Numbered from the stretch's first letter, positions 1 to 7,514 are shown. The stretch is 16,891 bases of DNA from Pseudomonadota bacterium (GCA_023435545.1 JAEYRQ010000101.1:1-16891), one strand, 5' to 3'. Numbers and translations: made by a program. The notes: generated by a model not told the origin, from the letters alone.

Positions 1-182
1 TGCTGAGGCTGGGCGCCGAACAGGGCGTTCATCAGGGCCGGGAACGGCATGTTGGCGTTCTGGGACTGGTAGCCCATCGCGTGTGGCGCCGCCGGGTCGG
101 AGGGACGATCCGCCTGGAAGGCGCCCGCGGGGCTCGACGTGGCGCCGACCGCAAGGGCGGCGACGAGGACAAGGCTTCTCAT
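1..182 (-). CDS. Secreted hypothetical protein, N-terminal part only (cut by window edge)
   Basis: Reading leftward from an ATG at 182, the frame stays open to the window edge, giving 60 codons. The first residues, MRSLVLVAALAVGATSSPAGA, are a typical Sec signal peptide: one Arg, a hydrophobic core, then an A-x-A type cleavage site before FQADRPSDP. The visible mature part is Pro/Ala/Gln/Asn-rich with no recognisable domain. The gene lies in the same orientation as the secreted protein at 410-994, whose stop is about 230 bases upstream, with a terminator-like hairpin between, so it is probably transcribed separately. No strong ribosome binding site is visible, so the start rests on the signal peptide. 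The function is unknown and the C-terminus lies outside the window. Confidence 0.6.
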   Translation of the reverse strand, partial: MRSLVLVAALAVGATSSPAGAFQADRPSDPAAPHAMGYQSQNANMPFPALMNALFGAQPQ

Positions 183-366
183 GACGTACTCGCTTACGTT
201 TCGTCGGGCTGCTGTGCCGGGCGGACGCAGTGACGTCCCGCCACGCCGGAAAGCCTAGGAATCCCGGCGTAGCGAACGGTAAACGAGATCTGCCATCGGC
301 CGTCGATCGCCAATCGTGGTTTATGGCGGGTTGACCGGATTGGTTTACGCAGCGTGAACACCCGCC

Positions 367-390
367 GGCGGGCGACCGCAGACGCCCGCC
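367..390 (-). terminator. GC-rich hairpin after the secreted-protein gene
   Basis: GGCGGGCG (367-374) and CGCCCGCC (383-390) form a perfect 8-bp stem with an 8-base loop, 19 bases past the stop codon of the minus-strand gene ending at 410. No T-run follows on the minus strand, so it is not a textbook intrinsic terminator. The position suggests a terminator or 3'-end stabiliser. A second short palindrome, CCCGCCGGCGGG (361-372), overlaps its far side. Confidence 0.45.
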
Positions 391-409
391 CTCCCGGTCT
401 TGCGGCGGG

Positions 410-994
410 TCAGTTGCGCCGCAGGCTCACGCCGATCGGGCGGTATCCGGCGACCACCGGGTAATAGGTGCAGTCCATCCGGTTCGACCAGCCCGGCTGC
501 GGCGGATAGGGCGCCGGCACGCGCGGCACGGCGACCTGCGGGCTGGCGCCGTCGCGGTTCGAACCCGAGTGACCGCCGTGCCAGTTGGTCCATCCGCCGC
601 CGTGGCGCGGGCGGCACTCCATGTAGTCGGCGCTCCAGTCGGTCCGACCGTTGCAGCGTCCGTGTCCGAGGCGAACGGTCACGCTGCCGTCGCCCCTCGA
701 CGAGACACGGACAGCGCCTTCGCAGTTCAGCCCGCCCGTCACCCGATAGGTGCCGGCATAGCCGTTGGTGCAGAAGGACAGGTAGTAGGGGCCGTAGATC
801 GCGCGATCGATCGACCAGCATCCGGAGATGTTCCCCGGTCCCGGCGTCGGAACGTGCGGCACGGCCACATGGGGCGCGGCGACCTGTGGCGAGGCGCCGG
901 CGCCCGAGGCCTGGGCCGCATCAGGCGCAAAGGCTGCGAGACCGGCCGCGAGGGCGATGCCGGACAAGTGACGGGAAACTCGAACTGCGGACAT
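410..994 (-). CDS. Secreted cysteine-rich hypothetical protein with duplicated Pro/Val linker
   Basis: This is a 194-residue protein of unknown function. I start it at the ATG at 994 because GGAG lies about 7 bases upstream and a signal peptide follows directly (hydrophobic stretch around residues 11-22, cleavage likely after AAQA at residue 29). The open frame continues upstream, but that extension is Arg-rich and unlike a protein start. The mature part has two near-identical linkers, ASPQVAAPHVAVPHVPTPG (34-52) and ASPQVAVPRVPAPYPPQPG (150-168). Between them is a Gly/Arg/Tyr-rich segment with Cys59, 75, 91, 114 and 127, and Cys175 sits in the tail. Six cysteines in an exported protein suggest three disulfides. 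No enzyme motif is visible. It is divergent from cheZ, with about 200 bases between. Confidence 0.75.
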   Translation of the reverse strand: MSAVRVSRHLSGIALAAGLAAFAPDAAQASGAGASPQVAAPHVAVPHVPTPGPGNISGCWSIDRAIYGPYYLSFCTNGYAGTYRVTGGLNCEGAVRVSSRGDGSVTVRLGHGRCNGRTDWSADYMECRPRHGGGWTNWHGGHSGSNRDGASPQVAVPRVPAPYPPQPGWSNRMDCTYYPVVAGYRPIGVSLRRN

Positions 995-1198
995 GTCAGT
1001 CTCCAGGATCACGTGGGACCGCCGCCTGAGCCGGCGCCGATCATCGCAAGGAGACTGCCGAGCGCGCCTGGAACCGATGCTGAACCTTCCGTTCATCGGC
1101 CGTTCATCGAGCTTCACCGGCCGGTCTCGGTGAACGGTTCCTTAAGCGATCGCGGGCGATTTTAGCCGGGTTCTAGACAGCTGGACGGGCACGACACG
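995..1198. promoter_or_regulatory. Divergent intergenic region with GTTC-type direct repeat
   Basis: This 204-base gap carries the promoters of the secreted-protein gene (minus) and cheZ (plus). It holds an exact tandem repeat, CCGTTCATCG at 1089-1098 and 1100-1109 (11-base period). This contains GTTC-N7-GTTC at 1091-1105, the pattern of alphaproteobacterial LexA boxes. TGAAC at 1081-1085 and TGAACGG at 1131-1137 are inverted partners of the same half-site. The half-site cluster is clear in the sequence. Assignment to LexA is only an inference, because the spacer is GC-rich and the pattern is short. I could not place -35/-10 elements with confidence. Confidence 0.35.
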
Positions 1199-1897
1199 AT
1201 GCAGGCTTCCCCCAGGCGCTTCCGGATCGAGATGCTGGACCAGCCCTCCGCCGCCGGCGAGGGGGGAGCGGCCGCCGCCGAGCGCCACCGCCAGGTGCTG
1301 GATGCTCTGGCCGACATCCGCAAGGCGGTGCTGCCCGCCGAACAGGTCTCGAACGAGATCATCGAGGACTACCGCGATCGGCTGGCCGAGGCGCGGGCGC
1401 TGCGCGCGGAACTGGAGTCCATCCAGTCGGCGATCAACACCACCAAGCTCGAGCTCGCTGCCCTGCATGTCGGACCCGGCGGCCGCGACCTGCACCGGGT
1501 CACGGACGAACTGGACGCGGTCGTGCGCGGCACCGAAGAGGCGACGGAGCAGGTCCTGCACGCTGCCGAGTGTATCGACCGCGACGCTGCCGACCTTGCC
1601 GCGGTGCTGAAAAAGTCCGCAAACGTTGACGTCGTCGCCGATATCCGCGAGCAGGTGGTCAGGGTCTTCGAGGCCTGCAACTTCCAGGACCTGACCGGCC
1701 AGCGCATCACCAAGGTGGTGAACACGCTGCGCTTCGTCGAGGAACGCGTCGAGCGGATGATGCAGCTGTGGGGCGGACTGGAAGCGTTCGTCGCCCCGCA
1801 CCAACCCGGGCATGACGGCGCGACGCTGAACGGTCCGAAGCTCGAGGGAGATGTCGGTCACGTCTCGCAGGACGACATCGACGCCCTGTTCGATTGA
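1199..1897 (+). CDS. cheZ: Protein phosphatase CheZ
   Basis: CheZ dephosphorylates phospho-CheY and so ends the chemotaxis signal at the flagellar switch. The diagnostic stretch CNFQDLTGQRI is at residues 160-170. By family alignment Asp164 and Gln168 match E. coli CheZ Asp143 and the catalytic Gln147. The rest is mostly long amphipathic helix (about residues 25-195), as expected for the CheZ four-helix-bundle dimer. A Gly/Pro-rich linker (200-222) leads to the tail SQDDIDALFD (223-232), which should be the CheY-binding peptide. The length (232 residues) is normal. The gene stands alone: no che, fli or mot genes are near, and it meets the isochorismatase-like gene tail to tail. The ATG at 1199 has a weak GGACGGG upstream. 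Met12 (ATG at 1232), preceded closely by GGATCGAG, is an alternative start. Confidence 0.9.
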   Translation: MQASPRRFRIEMLDQPSAAGEGGAAAAERHRQVLDALADIRKAVLPAEQVSNEIIEDYRDRLAEARALRAELESIQSAINTTKLELAALHVGPGGRDLHRVTDELDAVVRGTEEATEQVLHAAECIDRDAADLAAVLKKSANVDVVADIREQVVRVFEACNFQDLTGQRITKVVNTLRFVEERVERMMQLWGGLEAFVAPHQPGHDGATLNGPKLEGDVGHVSQDDIDALFD

Positions 1898-1928
1898 TCG
1901 GCGCAGCGGAGCTGCCTGAACGTGGCGG

Positions 1929-2474
1929 CTACTTGATCAGGGCCAGCAGCTCGCGGAACTGATCCGTGCCGCCGCGTTTGGCCCACTCGAAGACGACCAT
2001 CTCGCTCGTCACTGGAATCACACCGGCCATCGCCAGCCGTCGGTAGCCGGTCTCCCGGTCGCTCTCGCGGCGCGAGCCGGAGGCGTCGGTGACCACGTGC
2101 GCGTCATAGCCAAGCCCCTTCAGCCCGAGCGCCGTCTGCCGCACGCAGACATGTGCCTCGGTCCCGCAGACGACGGCCTGACGGCGGCCCATCGCAGCCA
2201 TCGCCTCAACGAAGCCCGGTTCGTCGCAGGCATCGAAATGGCTCTTCGAGACCACGACCGGATCGACGCCCGCCTGCATCAGCGCCGGAACGGTCCCGCC
2301 GATCTTGTCGGGGAAGTGCTCGGTCACCACCGTCGGCACCCCGCAGATGCCGGCCGCGCGCAGCAGGATCTCCGCACGCTCGAGCACGTCGCCGTGATCG
2401 CGGATGGCCGGGACGAGCTTCTCCTGCAGATCGACCACCACGAGCACGCACGCCTCCGCGACTAGGCCGCTCAT
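1929..2474 (-). CDS. Isochorismatase-family cysteine hydrolase
   Basis: This 181-residue protein has the cysteine hydrolase fold of isochorismatase, nicotinamidase, N-carbamoylsarcosine amidase and YcaC-like proteins. The catalytic triad is readable: Asp15 in VVVDLQ, Lys77 in VSKSHFD, and nucleophile Cys110 in GTEAHVCVRQTAL. The HFPDKIGG segment (residues 53-60) resembles YcaC-like members, so amide or C-N hydrolysis is as likely as vinyl ether cleavage. The substrate is unknown. Its ATG overlaps the TGA of the upstream permease gene as ATGA (2471-2474), so it is the last cistron of the importer operon and probably translationally coupled. That strongly suggests it acts on the imported compound. 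The open frame continues far upstream, but only as an out-of-frame shadow of the permease. Confidence 0.92.
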   Translation of the reverse strand: MSGLVAEACVLVVVDLQEKLVPAIRDHGDVLERAEILLRAAGICGVPTVVTEHFPDKIGGTVPALMQAGVDPVVVSKSHFDACDEPGFVEAMAAMGRRQAVVCGTEAHVCVRQTALGLKGLGYDAHVVTDASGSRRESDRETGYRRLAMAGVIPVTSEMVVFEWAKRGGTDQFRELLALIK

Positions 2475-3406
2475 CGCCGGTCCTCGCGCACGAACGGCAG
2501 GCCGAGGGCGTGCGGCGCGCCAAGGTCGCGCTTGCGGACCGCGGCCCAGACCAACACCAGCAGGGTTGCGACATAGGGCGTCATCAGGACGTAGTATTGC
2601 GGCAACGCGGCGCCGCTGGCCAGCACCCGCGGGATCAGCGCACCTATGCCCCCGAAGATCAGCGCGCCGAGCAGGGCGCGGGTGGGCAGCCAACCGGCGA
2701 AGATCACGAGCGCGATGGCGATCCAGCCGCGGCCGTTGGTCATCTGGTCGACCCAGATTTTGCCGGAGGCGAGCACCAGGTAGCCGCCCGCCAGCCCGAC
2801 GATGCCGCCACCGACAACCACGGCCAGGAAGCGCAGCGCGAGCACATCGATGCCCATCGAATCGACCGCGTGCGGCGCGTGTCCGACCGAGCGCAGCCGA
2901 AGGCCCAGCATTGTGCGGAACAGCACCCAGTTCACCGCGACAAGCAAGACGAGCGACAGGTACACCCAGGCGTCCTGCCGGAACAGGATCGGCCCGAGAA
3001 TCGGGATGTCGGAGAGGACAGGAATCGCGAGGCGCGAGAATCCCGCCACAGGCTGGTTCGCCCATCCGCCGAGCTGGCCGAGCATACTGGTGAGGCCGAT
3101 CGCCAGGAATACCACGGCGAGGCCCGACACGACCTGGTTGGCACGCATCACCACGGTCAGGAAGGCGAAAACCACCGACAAGAGGCAGCCGGCGACGAAG
3201 GCGGCGAGCATGCCGAGCCACGGATCGCGGCCGAGTTCCAGATAGGCGGCCGCCGCACCGAGCGAGCCGACCAGCATCAGCCCTTCCGCCGACAGGTTGA
3301 GCACGCCCGCCCGCTCGCAGACGATCAGCCCGAGCGCCGCCAGCAGCAGCGGCGTCGCAGCGACCGGCACCGCGGCGAGCCAGTTGACGATGAAATCCGG
3401 GCTCAT
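2471..3406 (-). CDS. BMP-type ABC transporter permease 2
   Basis: This is an integral membrane subunit (311 residues) of the branched-chain-amino-acid/nucleoside type permease family (BPD_transp_2), similar to YufQ/NupQ. About eight to nine hydrophobic segments run through its length. The family signature GVLNLSAEGLM is at residues 34-44, corresponding to the NIGxEGQ motif of the partner. I chose the ATG at 3406 because GGAGG lies 5 bases upstream and its A is shared with the TGA of the preceding permease gene (TGATG). A GTG three bases earlier (3409) is possible but too close to the GGAGG. With permease 1 it should form the heterodimeric channel. It overlaps the hydrolase gene downstream by 4 bases. 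Confidence 0.92.
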   Translation of the reverse strand: MSPDFIVNWLAAVPVAATPLLLAALGLIVCERAGVLNLSAEGLMLVGSLGAAAAYLELGRDPWLGMLAAFVAGCLLSVVFAFLTVVMRANQVVSGLAVVFLAIGLTSMLGQLGGWANQPVAGFSRLAIPVLSDIPILGPILFRQDAWVYLSLVLLVAVNWVLFRTMLGLRLRSVGHAPHAVDSMGIDVLALRFLAVVVGGGIVGLAGGYLVLASGKIWVDQMTNGRGWIAIALVIFAGWLPTRALLGALIFGGIGALIPRVLASGAALPQYYVLMTPYVATLLVLVWAAVRKRDLGAPHALGLPFVREDRR

Positions 3407-4524
3407 CACCGCCTCCAGATGATCCGGTAGCGCACGAACAGTTCGGACGCGGTGACGGAGATGACGACGATCGCCTGCAACAGGTCGATGATGCCCGCCG
3501 ACAGGTTGTAGAACACCTGCAGGCTCTGGCCGCCGACATAGAGCCCGCCGAGCAGGAAGGCGACGAGCACGGCGGCCGCCGGGCTGTTGCGGGCAAGGAA
3601 TGCGATGACGATGCCGGAGAACAGATAGCCGGTCATGAACGAGCCGGTCAGGCGGTACTCCTCTCCGGCGGCCACGACGACCCCGGCGAGACCGGCGAGC
3701 GCGCCGGACAGGAGCACCGCGCCGACGACGACCGCGGCGACCGGCAGCCCGACGGCACGCGACATGTTAGGGTTCGACCCGACGAAGGTCATGTAGAGGC
3801 CGAACCGGGATCGCTCGACCACCCACCAGACCACGAGCGCCGCGACCAGCGCCACGACGATGCCCCAGTTGACGTCACCGAAGCCGATCCGGGCAAGACG
3901 CTCCACGGCGTCGAATTGGCGTGTATGCGGGAAACGGTCGACGGGATCCTGCCAGGAGCCGTAGATCCGATCCTGAAGCAGCAGAACCGCGACATAGTTG
4001 AGCAGCAGCGTCGAGATGATCTCGTTGACGCCGAGCCGGAGCTTGAGCAGCACGGGCACCACCGTCCACAGCGCGCCGCCGATCAGCGCGCCGAGGATCA
4101 TCAGCGGCAGGCGCATCGGCTCAGGCCCGATGTCGAACAGCGCGAAGACCGCCGCGCCCATGCCGCCGAGCACGAACTGGCCCTCCAGCCCGATGTTCCA
4201 GAACTGCACGCGGAAGGCGACCGCCGCGGCGAGTCCGACGAGGATCAGCGGCGTGCACTCGACGAGAACGTTGGAGAGGCCCTTCAACTGGAAGAAGGTG
4301 TAGAGGACGAACTCCTCGTAGACTCCCTTGGGGGGGACACCCGCCATCATCAGCACAACGATGCAGATGAGGAGGCCGATGCCGAGACCACCGACGAGGA
4401 AGGCCGCGTGCTTCCAGGCGGGCAGGTGCTGGCGCACCTCGAGGATTGGCCGGCCGAAGCCGGAGGCGCTGCCGTTGCCCTCCAAGCGCAGGCGCTCGGT
4501 CAATGTACCGTCCCGCTCAGGCAT
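3406..4524 (-). CDS. BMP-type ABC transporter permease 1
   Basis: This is the larger membrane subunit (372 residues), YufP/NupP-like, BPD_transp_2 family. An N-terminal cytoplasmic segment of about 38 residues precedes the first membrane helix (about 40-61). The family hallmark FWNIGLEGQ is at 108-116 and NEIISTLLLNYVA at 167-179. The later loop GSNPNMSRAVGL matches the GxNPxAAR-type coupling loop that contacts the ATPase. Such permeases pair with two-domain ATPases and BMP lipoprotein-like receptors, importing purine nucleosides in characterised cases. Other substrates are known or suspected, so none is assigned. Its start (ATG at 4524) lies 8 bases inside the ATPase gene, and its stop abuts the next permease start. 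Confidence 0.93.
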   Translation of the reverse strand: MPERDGTLTERLRLEGNGSASGFGRPILEVRQHLPAWKHAAFLVGGLGIGLLICIVVLMMAGVPPKGVYEEFVLYTFFQLKGLSNVLVECTPLILVGLAAAVAFRVQFWNIGLEGQFVLGGMGAAVFALFDIGPEPMRLPLMILGALIGGALWTVVPVLLKLRLGVNEIISTLLLNYVAVLLLQDRIYGSWQDPVDRFPHTRQFDAVERLARIGFGDVNWGIVVALVAALVVWWVVERSRFGLYMTFVGSNPNMSRAVGLPVAAVVVGAVLLSGALAGLAGVVVAAGEEYRLTGSFMTGYLFSGIVIAFLARNSPAAAVLVAFLLGGLYVGGQSLQVFYNLSAGIIDLLQAIVVISVTASELFVRYRIIWRR

Positions 4525-6013
4525 GACCGACCATCATGGCGCCGATGGCGTGGCGGTCGGCCGGCGCGTCGAACTCGCCGACGATCCGGCCGCGATTGAT
4601 CACCCCTATGCGGTCCGACAGCTTCATCACCTCGTCCAGATCCTCGCTGATCAGCACCACCGCCGCCCCGCGGTCGCGTGCCTTCATCAGCAGATGGTAA
4701 ACCCCGTTGCAGGCCCGCACCTCGAGACCGCGCGTCGGCGAATGGACGACGAGGAGACGGGAATCCTCGCGCAACTCGCGCGACAGCACCAGCTTCTGGG
4801 CATTACCGCCGGACAGGAGCCCAGCCCGGATGCCCGGTGTCGCGCCCGCGATCTCGAAGTCGCCGATGGCCCGGGCGGTCGCTGCCGCGAGCCGGCGCGC
4901 GGACAGCCACAGCGGCCCGCCGAAATCGCCGCGGTCGACGCCGGCCACCGCGTAGTTGCTGGCGACCGACATGTCCTCCGCCAGCCCGTAGACCATGCGC
5001 TCGGCCGGCACGAAGGCGACGCCGCGCCGCCTCAGCGTGCGGGGATCGGCGCCGCTGACCGCCTCGCCGTCCATGATCAGTGTGCCGGCGTCGATCCCGA
5101 CCAGGCCGGTCAGCGCCGCGGCGAGTTCCGTCTGGCCATTGCCGCCGACTCCCGCAACCCCGTAGATCTGGCCAGCGCGCAGCCTGACGCTCAAACCGTC
5201 GAGGCCTTGGGCCCCGCTCGCCCGACGCACGGTCAGATCCTGCGCCTCCAGCACGATTTCGCCGGGACTCGCCGGCTCGCGGAGAATCTCGGTGAGGGAA
5301 CTGCCAACCATCTGCGCGGTCAGGTCGGCGGGCGTCATGTCTTTCGAGGGCCCGGTCGCGACCTCCCTGCCGGCGCGCATGACGGTGACCATGTCGGTGT
5401 AGGCCGGCACCTCGTGCAGCTTGTGGGTGACGAGCACCACCGCCCTGCCCTCGGCGGCCAGCAGGCGCATGGTCGACAGCAGCCGCTTCGCCTCGTCGTC
5501 CGTGAGCACGGCCGTCGGCTCGTCGAGGATGACGAGTCGGGCACCACCGATCAGCACCTTGATGATCTCGGCGCGCTGCTGCTCGGCGACGGAGATCGCG
5601 TCGACACGGGCATCGGGATCGAGCTCGAATCCGAGCTTGGCCGACTGCTCGGCGATCAGTCGGCGCACCTCGCGCAGCCCGGTGGCGAAGCCGCCGCGCG
5701 GATTGGCCAGCAGCACGTTCTCCGCCACGGTGAACGGGCGAACCAGCTTGAAGTGCTGGTGGACCATGCCGATGCCAAGCTGCTTGGCGTGCAGCGGGTC
5801 GTTGCCCGCAAGCTCGGTGTTGTCGAAGACGACCGTGCCGGAATCCTGGGCATAGAGGCCGGCGACGATGTTCATCAGCGTCGACTTGCCGGCGCCGTTC
5901 TCGCCGAGCAGAGCGTGGACCCGGCCCCAGGCGATGTCCAGCGACACCCCGTCGAGGGCGGGCCGGCCGTCGAAGGACTTGGTGATGTCGCGAAGCGACA
6001 GTGCGACGGTCAT
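4517..6013 (-). CDS. BMP-type ABC transporter ATPase (two nucleotide-binding domains)
   Basis: This 498-residue protein is a fused pair of ABC ATPase domains, as in YufO/NupO and sugar ATPases such as RbsA. Domain 1 is complete: Walker A GENGAGKST (37-45), Q-loop around Gln86, signature ISVAEQQR (140-147, the degenerate form usual in this family), Walker B LVILDEP (160-166) and His197. Domain 2 is degenerate: its Walker A region reads GVGGNGQTE (288-296) with no Lys, and its signature LSGGNAQK (400-407) is intact. Its Walker B end is VVHSPTRGLE, with His-Ser in place of Asp-Glu, and the switch position reads SED instead of His. One active and one structural site is typical for the family. The ATG at 6013 follows an 87-base gap from the binding-protein gene. 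Its 3' end overlaps permease 1. Confidence 0.94.
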   Translation of the reverse strand: MTVALSLRDITKSFDGRPALDGVSLDIAWGRVHALLGENGAGKSTLMNIVAGLYAQDSGTVVFDNTELAGNDPLHAKQLGIGMVHQHFKLVRPFTVAENVLLANPRGGFATGLREVRRLIAEQSAKLGFELDPDARVDAISVAEQQRAEIIKVLIGGARLVILDEPTAVLTDDEAKRLLSTMRLLAAEGRAVVLVTHKLHEVPAYTDMVTVMRAGREVATGPSKDMTPADLTAQMVGSSLTEILREPASPGEIVLEAQDLTVRRASGAQGLDGLSVRLRAGQIYGVAGVGGNGQTELAAALTGLVGIDAGTLIMDGEAVSGADPRTLRRRGVAFVPAERMVYGLAEDMSVASNYAVAGVDRGDFGGPLWLSARRLAAATARAIGDFEIAGATPGIRAGLLSGGNAQKLVLSRELREDSRLLVVHSPTRGLEVRACNGVYHLLMKARDRGAAVVLISEDLDEVMKLSDRIGVINRGRIVGEFDAPADRHAIGAMMVGHA

Positions 6014-6052
6014 CGCTCCCCCCGGTGCGGAGCCGGTGCCGATGGAACGGTT

Positions 6053-6080
6053 CGGGGCAGGAAGTCGACCTCCTGCCCCG
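6053..6080 (-). promoter_or_regulatory. Intercistronic stem-loop after the binding-protein gene
   Basis: CGGGGCAGGA (6053-6062) and TCCTGCCCCG (6071-6080) form a perfect 10-bp stem around an 8-base loop. It lies in the only real gap (87 bases) of the importer operon. There is no T-run on the minus strand, so it is not a standard terminator. In binding-protein-dependent transporters such structures commonly protect or partly terminate the message after the first gene, giving more binding protein than membrane components. That role is inferred here from position. Confidence 0.6.
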
Positions 6081-6100
6081 CCGATACTACCCCGCGCGGT

Positions 6101-7195
6101 CTATTGCAGCGTGCCGTTCACGCCCTTGACCAGATAGTCCATCTGCCAGAGCTGGCCGTCATCCGGGCTGGAGCCGGCTTCCACCGCCACCGAGCCATCC
6201 TGCTTGTGCACCGGCCCCTCGAAAACGTGCTTGCCGTCGATGATCGCCTGGCGCGCGGCCATGACCTTGTCGACGACCTCCTGGGGGACGACATCGTTGC
6301 AGCAGGCGATGTCGATCGGTCCGGTGCCGACGCCGGCGAAGGAGCCGTAGGGCTGGATCTCGTATCCCTCACCAGCGGCCGCCACCATGGCGGGCTGCAT
6401 GAAGCGATCCCACACCCAGACCGACGAGCACAGCGTCGCCTCCGGCGCGAACTCGCTCATGTCGCGGTGATGGCCGGTGGCATAGACGCCCTTCTCCTGG
6501 GCGGCGATCTGCACGGCGGGGGTATCGACGTGCTGGCCGATCACATCCACACCCTGCTCGATCAGGGCCAGCGCAGCCTCGCGCTCCTTGACCGGGTCGT
6601 ACCACTCGCCGGTGAAGACGACATTCACGGTGGCGTCCGGGTTCACCGCCTGGGCACCCAACGCGTAGGCGTTGACGGTCCAGGTGACCAGCGGCAGCGG
6701 GTGAGCGGCGACGAAGCCGAGCTTGCCGGTCTTCGAAATGGCTCCGGCGACCATTCCGCACAGATACTGGGTCTCGTAGGTGCGGCCGTAGATCGACTGC
6801 AAGTTCGGGCCATTGGTGATGCCGGCCGGGTTGAGGAACAGCACCTCGGGGTGCTTCTCGGCCAGTTCCTTGAATGTGTCGGAGTAGCCGAACGCGGAGC
6901 CGATGATGACGTTGAATCCGCGGTCGATGTAGCGCTCGGCGGCCGGGCGAATCTCGGTCGCGACCTCGGCCACCTTCTCGGTGTACGGGATCTGGAGGTT
7001 CATCTCCTTCTCCATGCGCTGGCGGGCCTCGTCGATGGCCTGCGTCCAGCCGCCGTCGTTCTTGACGGTGAACATGATCATCGCGGGCTTGGGATCACCG
7101 TTCAGCTTGAACGTGTCCGCTGCGGCGGCGCCGGCGAGGCCGACGGCCACGGCCCCCGCCAGCAACCCAATTGCGTAGTTTCGTGCCTGAGCCAT
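6101..7195 (-). CDS. BMP-family ABC transporter substrate-binding protein
   Basis: This is the periplasmic receptor (364 residues) of the importer. It starts at the ATG at 7195, because GGAGGA lies 7 bases upstream and a clean signal peptide follows, with cleavage expected after AGAAAA (residue 26) before DTFKL. Earlier ATGs in the same frame (7213, 7210) would absorb the ribosome binding site. There is no lipobox cysteine, so it is a soluble periplasmic protein, unlike the lipoproteins PnrA/Med of other bacteria. BMP-family features include DGGWTQAIDEAR (47-58), VIIGSAFGYSD (97-107), YGRTYETQYLCGMVAGA (136-152), TGKLGFVAA (156-164) and VNAYALGAQ (174-182). Characterised relatives bind purine nucleosides; the ligand here is unknown. 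It is the first gene of the operon and faces iclR across about 510 bases. Confidence 0.93.
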   Translation of the reverse strand: MAQARNYAIGLLAGAVAVGLAGAAAADTFKLNGDPKPAMIMFTVKNDGGWTQAIDEARQRMEKEMNLQIPYTEKVAEVATEIRPAAERYIDRGFNVIIGSAFGYSDTFKELAEKHPEVLFLNPAGITNGPNLQSIYGRTYETQYLCGMVAGAISKTGKLGFVAAHPLPLVTWTVNAYALGAQAVNPDATVNVVFTGEWYDPVKEREAALALIEQGVDVIGQHVDTPAVQIAAQEKGVYATGHHRDMSEFAPEATLCSSVWVWDRFMQPAMVAAAGEGYEIQPYGSFAGVGTGPIDIACCNDVVPQEVVDKVMAARQAIIDGKHVFEGPVHKQDGSVAVEAGSSPDDGQLWQMDYLVKGVNGTLQ

Positions 7196-7322
7196 TCCGT
7201 CGTCCTCCATCACTTGACGATGAGCGTCGCAAGGGTGCCCTGCCCCTCTGGTTTTCGATGCAAGGCAACCCCCGTCCCAACGACCGCCCCGGGTCGCGGC
7301 CCGATGGCGACCGAATTGAAGA

Positions 7323-7350
7323 ATGCTAAATCATCTCCAGTCTTATTCAA
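7323..7350 (-). promoter_or_regulatory. Candidate sigma-70-like promoter of the importer operon
   Basis: Read on the minus strand, TTGAAT (7350-7345) and TAGCAT (7328-7323) are separated by 16 bases, in one of the few AT-rich patches of the gap. The -35 box matches TTGACA at 4 of 6 positions, as TAGCAT does TATAAT. This is weak evidence, supported mainly by location and orientation. Confidence 0.25.
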
Positions 7351-7495
7351 GTTGCGGGCCAGCATGTAGGGATGCATCACGCGTCCGCGGCCAGCTGCGC
7401 AACCGGCACCCCTCGCCGACCACACCGCCGGCCGCCGCAAGCGAGGCGGCGGCAAGGATTTCCGCGCTACGACCCCTGGGCAAGGCGCCATCAAG

Positions 7496-7514
7496 ATATC
7501 CTCTATATGGATAC
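7496..7514. promoter_or_regulatory. Operator-like inverted repeat, copy 1 (importer/iclR side)
   Basis: The sequence is ATATCCT-CTATA-TGGATAC: 6-base perfectly matched inner arms in a 19-base palindrome, in an AT-rich island of otherwise GC-rich DNA. The same layout recurs at 9503-9521. A third half-site, ATCCA at 7518-7522, pairs with TGGAT at 7508-7512. It lies about 190 bases before iclR and 300 before the binding-protein gene. IclR-family regulators bind short palindromes near their own gene and targets, so the IclR protein encoded here is the natural candidate. Binding is inferred. Confidence 0.6.

Noticed and set aside
1903..1915. Hairpin GCAGC-GGA-GCTGC between the convergent cheZ and hydrolase genes
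   Set aside because: Only a 5-bp stem with no T-run. It is too weak to list as a terminator, though it could contribute.
2153..3430. A 425-codon plus-strand frame opposite permease 2 and the hydrolase
   Set aside because: The translation is hydrophilic and Arg/His/Gln-rich, and antisense to clear membrane-protein coding sequence.
1929..3596. Possible long fusion protein ending in the isochorismatase-like domain
   Set aside because: The upstream 374 codons are an Arg/Ala/Gly-rich shadow of the permease genes. The ATGA overlap at 2471-2474 gives the real start.
7196..7322. Riboswitch in the importer leader
   Set aside because: I checked for purine-type and other familiar motifs and found no conserved core. 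Only short hairpins such as GACG/CGTC are present.
4328..7369. A 1013-codon open frame on the plus strand opposite the transporter genes
   Set aside because: It is antisense to strongly supported ATPase and receptor genes. Its His/Gly/Asp/Arg-rich translation has no motif, and such frames are common opposite GC-rich genes.
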